A stretch of 64,000 bases of DNA, taken from NCBI GenBank assembly GCA_031553395.1, contig JAVBLR010000008.1:1-64000 (forward strand). Direction: 5' to 3'. A program made the position numbers and the translations under genes. Below, one piece after another: positions 56,479 through 63,947 of the stretch (positions within the stretch are counted from its first letter, which is position 1; each line of letters begins with the position of its first letter). The notes below the pieces were generated by a model that worked only from the letters and a program-made list of their open reading frames with translations, was not told the DNA's origin and searched no databases. The DNA comes from WRGA01 sp031553395. GTDB taxonomy: Bacteria; Bacteroidota; Bacteroidia; Bacteroidales; WRGA01.

Positions 56479-57135
56479 TTATATTGCAATTTTTTTTCCA
56501 AGAATTAAACGCTCTGCAGCAATAAACACTTTTAAATAATAGTCATCATATCTTTTGATAAACATATCTTTATCTATTTCAAACAAATGCTGTTCTAACA
56601 TATTTCCATTATAAGAAAATCCTGTACAGTATATTTTTTCTTTTTTATCACAAAACAAATTAAATCCATCTTCAATAGGTATTTCTATGATAGCATCGGA
56701 TTCCTTAAAATCAATTTTAAAATCAGTTAATTTATATTGACCTAAAACAAAAAAAACGTCTGCAAATATCCTGCTTAAAAAAATATCTTTTTGAAATAAG
56801 TCTATTCTTCTTCCTCCAAAAAACAATTGTTCTTTCGTAATTATAACTCCTAACTCCTCCTTTACTTCTTTCAACGCAGTATCTATAGTATTCATACCAT
56901 ATTTAACATGTCCTGAAGCGCTCACATCAAATAATCCTGAAGCAATATTTTTTGTTATGCTTCTTTTTTGAAAAATAACACTTTTATTCGTTGCATTTAT
57001 CAGCCAACATTGACTACAAAAATGCCAAAGCCCTTGAAGATTTGCGACAGATCTTTCTGCAAACCCAATTTCTTCAAGCATGTCATTGTATATAGAAACT
57101 ATTTCATTTCCATGTTCGACTAAATTTGTCTTCAT
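56479..57135 (-). CDS. Degenerate NUDIX-family protein
   Basis: A 218-residue protein with a NUDIX box at 75-97: GHVKYGMNTIDTALKEVKEE then LGV. The first Glu of the consensus is Met81 and the Arg is Lys89, while the EE pair (E93, E94) remains. SGLFDVSASGHV resembles the isopentenyl-diphosphate isomerase branch. It may bind or hydrolyse a nucleotide derivative; with a partly lost site it may be a sensor. First gene of the operon, 4 bp before the Kir-like gene's ATG. Confidence 0.75.
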   Translation of the reverse strand: MKTNLVEHGNEIVSIYNDMLEEIGFAERSVANLQGLWHFCSQCWLINATNKSVIFQKRSITKNIASGLFDVSASGHVKYGMNTIDTALKEVKEELGVIITKEQLFFGGRRIDLFQKDIFLSRIFADVFFVLGQYKLTDFKIDFKESDAIIEIPIEDGFNLFCDKKEKIYCTGFSYNGNMLEQHLFEIDKDMFIKRYDDYYLKVFIAAERLILGKKIAI

Positions 57136-57354
57136 AAATACATTATTACATTATATTGAACATATATTTTACATACTCCCTCATAACTACTAAATAGGCA
57201 AAACCTTTTTATATATTTATTAAAAATTCAAATTAATAAAAAAACAATAAGATATTATGATTTAATATAAATAACCTAAATTTATTCAATTATTTTAAAT
57301 GTATATTTTGTATTGTGATTTCAAGATAAAAATACCTAGGACTAGAATAAAGTC
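57136..57354. other. Leader region of the NUDIX operon
   Basis: Very AT-rich. It should contain the minus-strand promoter of the NUDIX operon, but no clear TTTG/TAnnTTTG pair is visible. No reading frame. Confidence 0.4.
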
Positions 57355-57502
57355 GATTCTCAAAATTCTTAAAAAATTATGTTATTGCCCTTCTTAGGGA
57401 AATATCAAATAGTGGAAAAAAATAAGAAGTCAAGTTTCTCGATTACAGAGTGTGTTTGCTCCCAATAAAAGCCGTTGGTTGAAAGTGCTGCCGACGGCTT
57501 TT
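57355..57502. repeat. Cassette-flanking repeat, copy 2, ending in a terminator
   Basis: The first 44 bases are identical to copy 1 (53490-53533); the following ~100 bases are a related sequence with the same order of words. The end is a strong hairpin (57467-57502: AAAAGCCGTTGG / CCGACGGCTTTT) that can terminate transcription both ways, serving the cyclase gene at 57513. Copy orientation is the same as copy 1 although flanking gene directions differ, so it is not simply a gene's 3' end. Confidence 0.9.
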
Positions 57503-57512
57503 ATATATAAAA

Positions 57513-58589
57513 TCAATTTTTTGGAGAATTATCTTCCACCCATTGAGGCCTTTCAACAGAATATGAACTCTTATGTAATTCTATTTTATAAGCTAAAGCA
57601 GTTCCTTCATTTTTTATGATAACCTCTGTTTCAATTATTTTGGCATAGTTTTCACAAACTTTTAATAGTTCTTCTTTAGCAGGTTGATTTAATAAAGTAT
57701 CTCCAGCTTTTGCACTAGACATTCGACATGCATACACAACAGGTATACCGACAACGGTTAATTCGTTTCTATTATTTACTAATGTAACTGTTCCATAGTC
57801 AATACCTATACCTAATCCTATATCTTTGATAAATACGTTGAAGCATTCTCTAGAACTTCTATAATGTTCATCAAAAACTTTATGACATTCTTCTGCGGTT
57901 TTTAAAGCACGAACCATTGCAGATTCTCCACTATAAAATTTTGGGAAAAAAGCTAAAACTCCATCGCCTGTAAATTTATCAAATACACCATAATTAAATA
58001 TAATTTTATTTGATAATTTTTGGCTTAAATCTGTAATAAACTTAGAGAATAATTCAGGCTGTCTTGCTTTGAGCATAAGCTCTGTTGAACGCCTAATATC
58101 AATGGACATTACAACTGCGTCACAACTTTTCCCATTCTCAAAAGACTCTCTAAAAGTATCATCACTCAATAACTTCTGCCTTGCTTCTTCACATATTCTA
58201 GGTAATATATGATTTATTTTTTCTTTAGATTGAAGTTCTTTCTGTAATTCTGCTAATTCTGTTATCTTTTCATTTTTATCGGAAGTGGCTTCCTTGAGTT
58301 CTTTAAGAGTTTGATGATATTTACTTCTTAGATTTGTTATTTCCTGTTCTAAAACTAATTGCCTATCAAAGTTGGATTCTTTTAGTTCTATAATATTAAA
58401 ATCATTCGGATTTGAAGAACCTAAAACTATATTGCCCTGCGGCTGATTTAAAGGGTCATACATGTCTATATTGTAATCTGGAGGAAATGCTGCATCTCGG
58501 ATAATATCATTATAAGTTAAATGAGTGTAATTATTAGGTAACATAAATATCTCACCTTCGGTTTTCGAATCTTTTTTTCCTTTAGCCAT
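57513..58589 (-). CDS. Class III nucleotide cyclase (Pycsar PycC-like candidate)
   Basis: A 358-residue cytoplasmic protein: N-terminal region without known domain (1-75), a coiled coil (about 76-127), then a class III cyclase domain. Metal-binding D164 (MSIDIRRSTEL) and D209 (FDKFTGDGVLAFF), base-region Lys205 and Arg289 are present. The Asn usually preceding Arg by four is Val285 (GIPVVYACRM). No receptor or membrane domain is attached. Such stand-alone cyclases with DIRxST motifs are typical of defence-island cyclases. Product base cannot be predicted. Own promoter, separate from the adjacent operon. Confidence 0.88.
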   Translation of the reverse strand: MAKGKKDSKTEGEIFMLPNNYTHLTYNDIIRDAAFPPDYNIDMYDPLNQPQGNIVLGSSNPNDFNIIELKESNFDRQLVLEQEITNLRSKYHQTLKELKEATSDKNEKITELAELQKELQSKEKINHILPRICEEARQKLLSDDTFRESFENGKSCDAVVMSIDIRRSTELMLKARQPELFSKFITDLSQKLSNKIIFNYGVFDKFTGDGVLAFFPKFYSGESAMVRALKTAEECHKVFDEHYRSSRECFNVFIKDIGLGIGIDYGTVTLVNNRNELTVVGIPVVYACRMSSAKAGDTLLNQPAKEELLKVCENYAKIIETEVIIKNEGTALAYKIELHKSSYSVERPQWVEDNSPKN

Positions 58590-58641
58590 AAAATTAATTA
58601 TTTATTTGTTTTTTCAACCTATTAAAAACCGTTGCAATATA

Positions 58642-58672
58642 CAAAAATAAACGATATTATATAAATTTCACA
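58642..58672 (-). promoter_or_regulatory. Promoter of the cyclase gene
   Basis: Minus strand TGTG (58669-58672), 19-bp spacer, TATTTTTG (58642-58649): -7 exact, -33 three of four. Start expected near 58635. Confidence 0.5.
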
Positions 58673-58774
58673 TAATAATATTTTACCTCTTCATTTAAAA
58701 ATGAAATGCGAATTTTAGTTTTTCTTTTAAAACTAATTTAAAATTGCTTTTAATAGAAACATACAGACAAAACA

Positions 58775-58806
58775 CCCCCTATCCTCCCAAAATACCCCCT
58801 CCACCC
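58775..58806 (-). promoter_or_regulatory. Potential G-quadruplex on the minus strand
   Basis: Four G-runs (GGG, GGGGG, GGG, GGGGG) with loops of 4, 6 and 6 bases fit G3+N1-7. Exceptional in a genome this AT-rich. It lies about 100 bp upstream of the cyclase promoter on the sense strand. Confidence 0.6.
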
Positions 58807-59072
58807 ATCTATTATCTATTATATAAATAAAGACTGTAAGAGATGGTACAGTACCCATATATCCCCCTTATATATCGAAAGTATAAAACAAAAGTTTATG
58901 TAAACTTTGGTACAGAATAAAGCAGTCGAGCGATTAATAAAACCCAAACCCAAGAAATAACTGAAATAATTTGTTTGCCGAATAGATTCTGCCATTTTAC
59001 CGAGTTCAGAATTAACAAACGGAAAATCTAAATAAATAAAAGAAATAACCTTATTATATAACCCGAAAATAT

Positions 59073-59098
59073 AGCTGTTCCATGTGAACGGCTTTTTT
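59073..59098 (+). terminator. Terminator just upstream of radC
   Basis: AGCTGTTC (59073-59080) pairs with GAACGGCT (59086-59093, one G-T), followed by T6. As radC begins only 20 bases later, an RNA must end here: another candidate small RNA from the 58.6-59.1 kb region. Confidence 0.7.
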
Positions 59099-59117
59099 CA
59101 TTTAATGCAACATTATT

Positions 59118-59570
59118 ATGGAAAACATGTATCAAATAAACGAAGTAAAACTAAGCTACAAGCTAAAGCAAAGACCTTCCGAATGTCCAAAGATACAGGA
59201 TAGTAAAACAACGTATGATTTATTGTTAAAGTGCTATGATACCGATACTATCGAATTAAGGGAAAGTTGTAAAGTACTGCTAATAAATAGGTCTAACAGC
59301 GTTTTAGGTGTTTTGAGCGCAAGTGAAGGCGGATTAACGGGAACAATAGTCGATATTAAACTAATCCTGCAATCTGCAATATTGACTAACGCAAGTGGAG
59401 TTATCATTTCGCATAATCATCCAAGCGGAAATTTAACTACAAGTTCGCAAGATGACTTTATAACACGTCAATTAAAGAAAGCCTGTGATATAATGGATAT
59501 TCAATTCTTAGACCATATAATTGTAACATCGGAAGGGTATTATAGTTATGCCGATGAAGGGAGATTATAA
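59118..59570 (+). CDS. RadC-family JAB-domain protein
   Basis: A 150-residue RadC-like protein. The JAMM metal motif is complete: H99 and H101 (SHNHPSGN), S109 and D112. The short form lacking the N-terminal HhH domain is common on mobile elements of Bacteroidetes. Role unknown; no DNA-repair function is shown for the family. It is followed by the serine recombinase. Confidence 0.9.
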   Translation: MENMYQINEVKLSYKLKQRPSECPKIQDSKTTYDLLLKCYDTDTIELRESCKVLLINRSNSVLGVLSASEGGLTGTIVDIKLILQSAILTNASGVIISHNHPSGNLTTSSQDDFITRQLKKACDIMDIQFLDHIIVTSEGYYSYADEGRL

Positions 59571-59577
59571 AATACAT

Positions 59578-59603
59578 TTGCTTTAGAAAGTTCGCCAAAT
59601 TTT
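59578..59603 (+). repeat. 26-bp repeat, copy A (upstream of serine recombinase)
   Basis: Identical to 60542-60567 in the same direction. The core reads TTGCTTTAGA-AAGT-TCGCCAAA. A third, inverted copy with a different 4-base centre is at 60685-60707. Confidence 0.9.
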
Positions 59604-59743
59604 TTAATCTAAACAATGGGAAAACGATTAATGCCTGTACTTATCCAAGTGCGGACATTGTCGTTTTTTTAATCATTTGAAAGTGGCGTTTTAATGACGT
59701 TCGTTATTGTTCTGCTACTATTCTTTTATATAAATAAAGAGTT

Positions 59744-60421
59744 ATGAAATACGTAATATATTACAGGGTTTCAACAAAGAAACAAGCAAATAGCGGTTTG
59801 GGATTAGAAGCACAAAAAACGATAGTAGAGAATTATTTAAAAGGTAGTTCCATTGTCATTGCTGAATTTACCGAAGTTGAAACGGGAAAGAGTTCAAACC
59901 GTCCGCAATTGAATAATGCTTTGGCTTGTTGCAAAGAAAACAATGCTATTTTAATAGTAGCCAAATTAGACAGGCTTGCAAGGAATCTACATTTTGTTAC
60001 TTCATTACAGGCTGCAAACATTGATTTTATTTGTTGTGATATGCCAACTGCAACCCGTTTGACTATTCATATCATTGCAGCAATAGCAGAAAATGAAGCA
60101 CAATTGATAAGTCAACGAACAAAACAGGCATTAGCAGAAAAGAAGAAACAGGGTATTAAATTAGGTAATCCACAAAACAACGGATTAACGAAAGAGAATA
60201 TCCTGAAAGGATGTAGCATAAGGAAAGAAAATGCTTTTTCAAACGAACAAAACAAGAAAGCGGGAACACTTGTAACCATGATGCGAAAAGGCGGTTCAAA
60301 ATGGAGTGAAATAGTTCTGCAATTAAATCAAAACGGATTTAAGACAAGACGAAATTGCAATTTTGACATTACAGTTGTAAAGCGTTTATATGCACGTTAT
60401 AACTTAGTATTAAATACTTAA
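59744..60421 (+). CDS. Serine recombinase (resolvase/invertase family)
   Basis: A 225-residue recombinase. YYRVSTKKQ has the nucleophile S10, LDRLARN the conserved Arg pair, then the long E helix (IAENEAQLISQRTKQAL) and a C-terminal HTH. Small enough for a resolvase or invertase. A 26-bp identical repeat lies on each side (59578-59603, 60542-60567), possibly its sites. Confidence 0.92.
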   Translation: MKYVIYYRVSTKKQANSGLGLEAQKTIVENYLKGSSIVIAEFTEVETGKSSNRPQLNNALACCKENNAILIVAKLDRLARNLHFVTSLQAANIDFICCDMPTATRLTIHIIAAIAENEAQLISQRTKQALAEKKKQGIKLGNPQNNGLTKENILKGCSIRKENAFSNEQNKKAGTLVTMMRKGGSKWSEIVLQLNQNGFKTRRNCNFDITVVKRLYARYNLVLNT

Positions 60422-60434
60422 TGACTGAAAAGTG

Positions 60435-60464
60435 TTTGTTGGTTTAATGATTTTTGTATATTTG
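60435..60464 (+). promoter_or_regulatory. Promoter of the structured leader
   Basis: TTTG (60435-60438), 18-bp spacer, TATATTTG (60457-60464). Start expected at about 60470, exactly where a hairpin TTCCGAA (60471-60477) / TTCGGAA (60496-60502) begins. Confidence 0.7.
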
Positions 60465-60469
60465 CATCA

Positions 60470-60745
60470 ATTCCGAAACGTTCAAAGCGTTGAAGTTCGG
60501 AAGGACATAATTAAGATAACGTAAGCGTTTAAGATATTACCTTGCTTTAGAAAGTTCGCCAAATTTTCTCAAATTACGGAACAAGTGTAATAGACAACAA
60601 GAACGCTCACGTTTTTATTTGTATGTAACTATGTTATGTATAATAAAGGCGTGGGAGACTGTTGTTTATTTGTTCCGTTAGGTGTTTGGCGATACCTCTA
60701 AAGCAAATAAGACATTGACAGTGCTCTCACGCTTCTTTTATTTAA
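60470..60745 (+). ncRNA. Structured RNA with two exclusive large hairpins
   Basis: A 166-bp imperfect palindrome (60542-60707) pairs TTGCTTTAGA with TCTAAAGCAA, ACGGAACAA (60576-60584) with TTGTTCCGT (60670-60678), ACAACA with TGTTGT and the CTCACG region (60605-60611) with CGTGGG. A competing 16-bp stem, 60647-60662 with 60718-60734 (GGCGTGGGAG-ACTGT against ACAGT-CTCTCACGCT), is followed by TCTTTTATTT and would act as terminator. This is the plan of an attenuator, or of a stable RNA. It precedes the 60796 gene and the BspA-like gene. Confidence 0.55.
60542..60567 (+). repeat. 26-bp repeat, copy B (downstream of serine recombinase)
   Basis: Same 26 bases as copy A, forming the left arm of the palindrome 60542-60707. 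Confidence 0.9.
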
Positions 60746-60795
60746 TAACATTGCCTTTTTGGAGAGTGTAAAGGCAAATTAATACAAATAAGATT

Positions 60796-61071
60796 ATGAA
60801 TAAACAAAAAAATTACTCTGTTTTGACTGAGGAAGAATTTGCTAAAAAAGGTACTCAGCAAAATGCTACTTTAGTACAAGTATCATTCCCAAATCAAGAA
60901 TTCAATCCGATTTATTTAGATGTTTCTATATTGTATGAAAATAAAAGCATTGAAGAACGATTAGAAAAAGATGATAACTCTATTACAATGTATATAAAGG
61001 AACTTGGATATTCATTTGATAATCTTTTAATTAGTTGGTTTATTCCTAAACATGTACAAAATGAAAACTAA
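60796..61071 (+). CDS. Small protein of unknown function before the BspA-like gene
   Basis: A 91-residue acidic protein without signal peptide (MNKQKNYSVLTEEEFAKKG; later IKELGYSFDNLLISWFIPKH). No family recognised. Its end overlaps the start of the surface protein gene by 11 bp, so the two are co-translated. Confidence 0.6.
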   Translation: MNKQKNYSVLTEEEFAKKGTQQNATLVQVSFPNQEFNPIYLDVSILYENKSIEERLEKDDNSITMYIKELGYSFDNLLISWFIPKHVQNEN

Positions 61072-62956
61072 AACTACATTCAAATCAATATTGATAATAA
61101 TCTGTTTATTATTACAATTCAATTTAAAAGCGGCGGATTCTTCAGTTGTATTAAGTAATGTTAAGGCCGGTACATTAAGTTCTTTATTAGGTAATAAAGC
61201 ATATGGAACTACTGATTTAACTATTGCAGGAGAATTAAATGGAGCAGATATTAAAACTATTCGAGGAATGGCAAATCTAACAGTCCTTGATATTACAAAT
61301 GCAAGAATAGTAAAAGGGGGAGGATTCTATTTACAAATGTACGAGGCTGGGAGTTATTTTACATATTACACTGATTATGACAAATTACCTCATTATATGT
61401 TTTATAATTTGCAAAAATTAACAACAGTTAATCTACCAAATAGTATATATTCATTAGGAGAAAATGCCTTTTATGGGTGTACAAATCTTACAACTGTTAT
61501 AATACCGGATAATGTAATATATTTGGGGGATAATACTTTTAAAAATTGTAAAAAAATAATAAATATTGTGATTCCTAATAACATAACATCAATTGGGTCA
61601 AGCGTTTTCTGGGGTTGCACAAGCCTAATAAATATTGAAATACCAAATAATGTAACTTTTATTGGACAATTCGCTTTTTATGAATGTACAGGTTTAACAA
61701 ATGTTACAATACCAAATAGTGTAACGTCGATTGGGAGCTCTGCTTTTTATGAATGTACAGGTTTAACTAATATTATTATTCCTAATGGTGTTACCACAAT
61801 TGGAGATGGTGCTTTTAGTCGATGTACAGGTCTAACAAATATTACAATACCAAATAGTGTAACGTCGATTGGGGTTTCTGCTTTTCGTGGTTGTTCAGAA
61901 ATAAAAAGTTTTAAAGTAATGGAACAAAATTCAGCATACTCTACGATTGATGGAGTATTATTTGATAAAGAAAATACGACTTTAATTGCATATCCTAATG
62001 CAAAAGGAAGTTCTTACACTATACCAAATAGTGTAACGTCGATTGAGAGCTCTGCTTTTTATGGTTGCACAGGTTTAACTAATATTGTAATACCGAATAG
62101 TGTAACTTCGATTGGAATTTCTGCTTTTTATGAATGTACAGGTTTAACTAATATTGTCATACCTAATAGTGTAAAGAAAATTGATTGGTCTACTTTTTAT
62201 GAATGCACAGGTTTAACAAATGTTACAATCGGTAATAGTGTTACTTCGATTGGATATGAGGCTTTCCGTGGTTGCACAGGTCTAATAAATATTATTATTC
62301 CTAATGGTGTTACCACAATTGGAGATGGTGCTTTTAGTCGATGTACAGGTCTAACAAATATTACAATCGGTAATAGTGTTACTTCGATTGGAGTTTTTGC
62401 TTTTTATGGTTGCACAGGTTTAACTAATATTGTAATACCGAATAGTGTTACTAAAATATATAAGGATGCATTCTCAATTTGTACAGGATTAACAAGCATT
62501 ACTATTCCAAATAGTGTAACCAGTATTGAAAATGCTTTTACTAATTGTTCTGAACTAAAAGAAATATATAGTAAGAAATCTACTCCTCCAGCTATTAATA
62601 CTAATTGTTTTTATGATGTTTTAAGAATATGCAAATTGTATATTCCAAAAGGCTCTTATAGTGCATATAGAGCAGCGCAAGGATGGAATTATTTTGTAAA
62701 TATTATTGAAGAAGATGCAAATACAATTAACACTATCTATAACAACAACCTTAATTATCAAATTAATAATGGAGATTTACACATTCAAGATTTAGAATAT
62801 GGCGCTTTTGTTCAATTATTTGATATTAATGGAAAAATAATAACCGAAGTCAATACAACTTCAAATAATGAACAAATCAAATTACCACAAAGGGGTATTT
62901 ATATAATCAAAGTACATTTTAATAATCAATTATTTACTCAAAAGGTTGTTTGGTAA
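61061..62956 (+). CDS. BspA-like leucine-rich repeat protein with type IX secretion signal
   Basis: A 631-residue surface protein. Signal peptide about 1-24 (ending NLKAAD). From about 120 to 505 there are some 15 LRR_5 repeats of 23 residues (GLTNITIPNSVTSIGSSAFY type), with an insertion at about 295-315. The C-terminus (about 555-631: VQLFDINGKIITEV, then LPQRGIYIIKVHF) is a type IX secretion sorting domain. BspA relatives bind host proteins or mediate adhesion. Start at 61061 gives the cleaner signal peptide; 61052 is possible. Repeats are nearly identical in DNA, so copy number can change. Confidence 0.9.
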   Translation: MKTKTTFKSILIIICLLLQFNLKAADSSVVLSNVKAGTLSSLLGNKAYGTTDLTIAGELNGADIKTIRGMANLTVLDITNARIVKGGGFYLQMYEAGSYFTYYTDYDKLPHYMFYNLQKLTTVNLPNSIYSLGENAFYGCTNLTTVIIPDNVIYLGDNTFKNCKKIINIVIPNNITSIGSSVFWGCTSLINIEIPNNVTFIGQFAFYECTGLTNVTIPNSVTSIGSSAFYECTGLTNIIIPNGVTTIGDGAFSRCTGLTNITIPNSVTSIGVSAFRGCSEIKSFKVMEQNSAYSTIDGVLFDKENTTLIAYPNAKGSSYTIPNSVTSIESSAFYGCTGLTNIVIPNSVTSIGISAFYECTGLTNIVIPNSVKKIDWSTFYECTGLTNVTIGNSVTSIGYEAFRGCTGLINIIIPNGVTTIGDGAFSRCTGLTNITIGNSVTSIGVFAFYGCTGLTNIVIPNSVTKIYKDAFSICTGLTSITIPNSVTSIENAFTNCSELKEIYSKKSTPPAINTNCFYDVLRICKLYIPKGSYSAYRAAQGWNYFVNIIEEDANTINTIYNNNLNYQINNGDLHIQDLEYGAFVQLFDINGKIITEVNTTSNNEQIKLPQRGIYIIKVHFNNQLFTQKVVW

Positions 62957-63001
62957 TGTGAGCACATAATAATATAGTAAGTCAAATTAAAAAACAAATG
63001 A

Positions 63002-63763
63002 ATGAAAACAAACAGATTAATTTCGGCTATGATTTTAGCCACAATATTTTTGAGTTTTACAGCTTGCAGTAATGACGATGATTCCATAAATGGCGGAAAC
63101 GGACAAAGTGGCAAGCGAGTTGCAAAAATTGTAAATGAATACGATGATTTTATTCGCACCGAAATATTTTCATACTCAAATGGTAAATTGTCTCACTATA
63201 CAGCCAAATATGACAATAAAACAGGATATGAAAACAATCAAACAATTACTTATTCAGGTAATACAGTTGTTTTAAAAGGGTTGTTTGATGGAAGCGATTG
63301 TGTACAAACATATACTTTGAATAACAGCGGTTTGGCTACTTCCTGCAAGATTGTAAATAAAAATAGTGGCAGTGAGAAAGATTACATATTCCAATATTCA
63401 GATGGTTATTTGATAGGCATGTCGTTTGCTTATTCGAGTAAAGATTACAATTCGTCAGAAATATACATCTTTAATTATTCAAATGGAAATATGACGAAGC
63501 TAACTCATAAAGACAACTACGAAACCCGAACCTATTCTTTCACATATTACAATGATTTGAATAAAGGAAATATAATGAACGAATTTATGTCGGATGATTT
63601 GTTTGCTCATAGGGCAGCATTTTACGCTGGTATTTTGGGAAAAGCAACAAAAAATCTACCTAAGTCAAATGGACAATATGATGTTGTTTATTATTTGGAT
63701 AATGACGGATATGTAAAGACTGCTACAGATGTAGAGTATAAATATACATATACGTATGAATAA
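63002..63763 (+). CDS. DUF4595-type lipoprotein
   Basis: A 253-residue lipoprotein, lipobox SFTAC (Cys22) followed by the NDDD acidic outer-membrane export signal usual in Bacteroidetes. The body has short YD-like beta repeats (FSYSNGKLSHYTAKYDN, FNYSNGNMTKL) as in DUF4595. Often surface-exposed; function unknown. It follows the BspA-like gene. Confidence 0.8.
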   Translation: MKTNRLISAMILATIFLSFTACSNDDDSINGGNGQSGKRVAKIVNEYDDFIRTEIFSYSNGKLSHYTAKYDNKTGYENNQTITYSGNTVVLKGLFDGSDCVQTYTLNNSGLATSCKIVNKNSGSEKDYIFQYSDGYLIGMSFAYSSKDYNSSEIYIFNYSNGNMTKLTHKDNYETRTYSFTYYNDLNKGNIMNEFMSDDLFAHRAAFYAGILGKATKNLPKSNGQYDVVYYLDNDGYVKTATDVEYKYTYTYE

Positions 63764-63786
63764 GAAATATCTATGTTAAGATTATG

Positions 63787-63817
63787 ACGGCAAGTGTGAG
63801 AATCATTTGCCGTTTTT
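63787..63817 (+). terminator. Terminator after the lipoprotein gene
   Basis: ACGGCAA (63787-63793) pairs with TTGCCGT (63807-63813), followed by TTTT. Confidence 0.85.
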
Positions 63818-63871
63818 GAATAAAATAGAGTTAAGTAAATTTTTCATTAATTATCTTGGAAAACTATTGTC

Positions 63872-63892
63872 AGTTAAACCGTGAGTTAAACC
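63872..63892. repeat. Right pair of integrase arm-site-like repeats
   Basis: AGTTAAACC at 63872-63880 and 63884-63892, the same 12-bp pitch as at 47614-47634. Marks the right side of the island; a small dyad CTTGAA/TTCAAG follows at about 63901-63918. Confidence 0.65.
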
Positions 63893-63947
63893 AGTAAAAA
63901 CTTGAACATATTTTCAAGCAAAAACAAACAACAAGGTAATTGCATAA

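Larger units (their letters stand above)
58590..59117. other. Long non-coding region with G-quadruplex motif, repeats and terminator
   Basis: No gene. Contains the cyclase promoter (58642-58672), a C-rich tract (58775-58806), a dyad AAAGTTTA-TG-TAAACTTT (58891-58908), two TGGTACAG repeats (58844-58851, 58908-58915) and a terminator (59073-59098) just before radC. It may be a transfer or replication origin of the element; not provable here. Confidence 0.5.

Noticed and set aside
53490..57398. CRISPR repeats
   Set aside because: Only two 44-nt copies 3.9 kb apart, no regular spacers and no cas genes.
60542..60707. Integron attC site
   Set aside because: GTTAGGT at 60678-60684 fits GTTRRRY, but there is no matching inverse core on the left arm and no integron integrase in the window.
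60470..60745. Retron or 6S RNA
   Set aside because: No reverse transcriptase is present, and the competing terminator-like stem does not fit the 6S layout; the size and hairpin alone are not enough.
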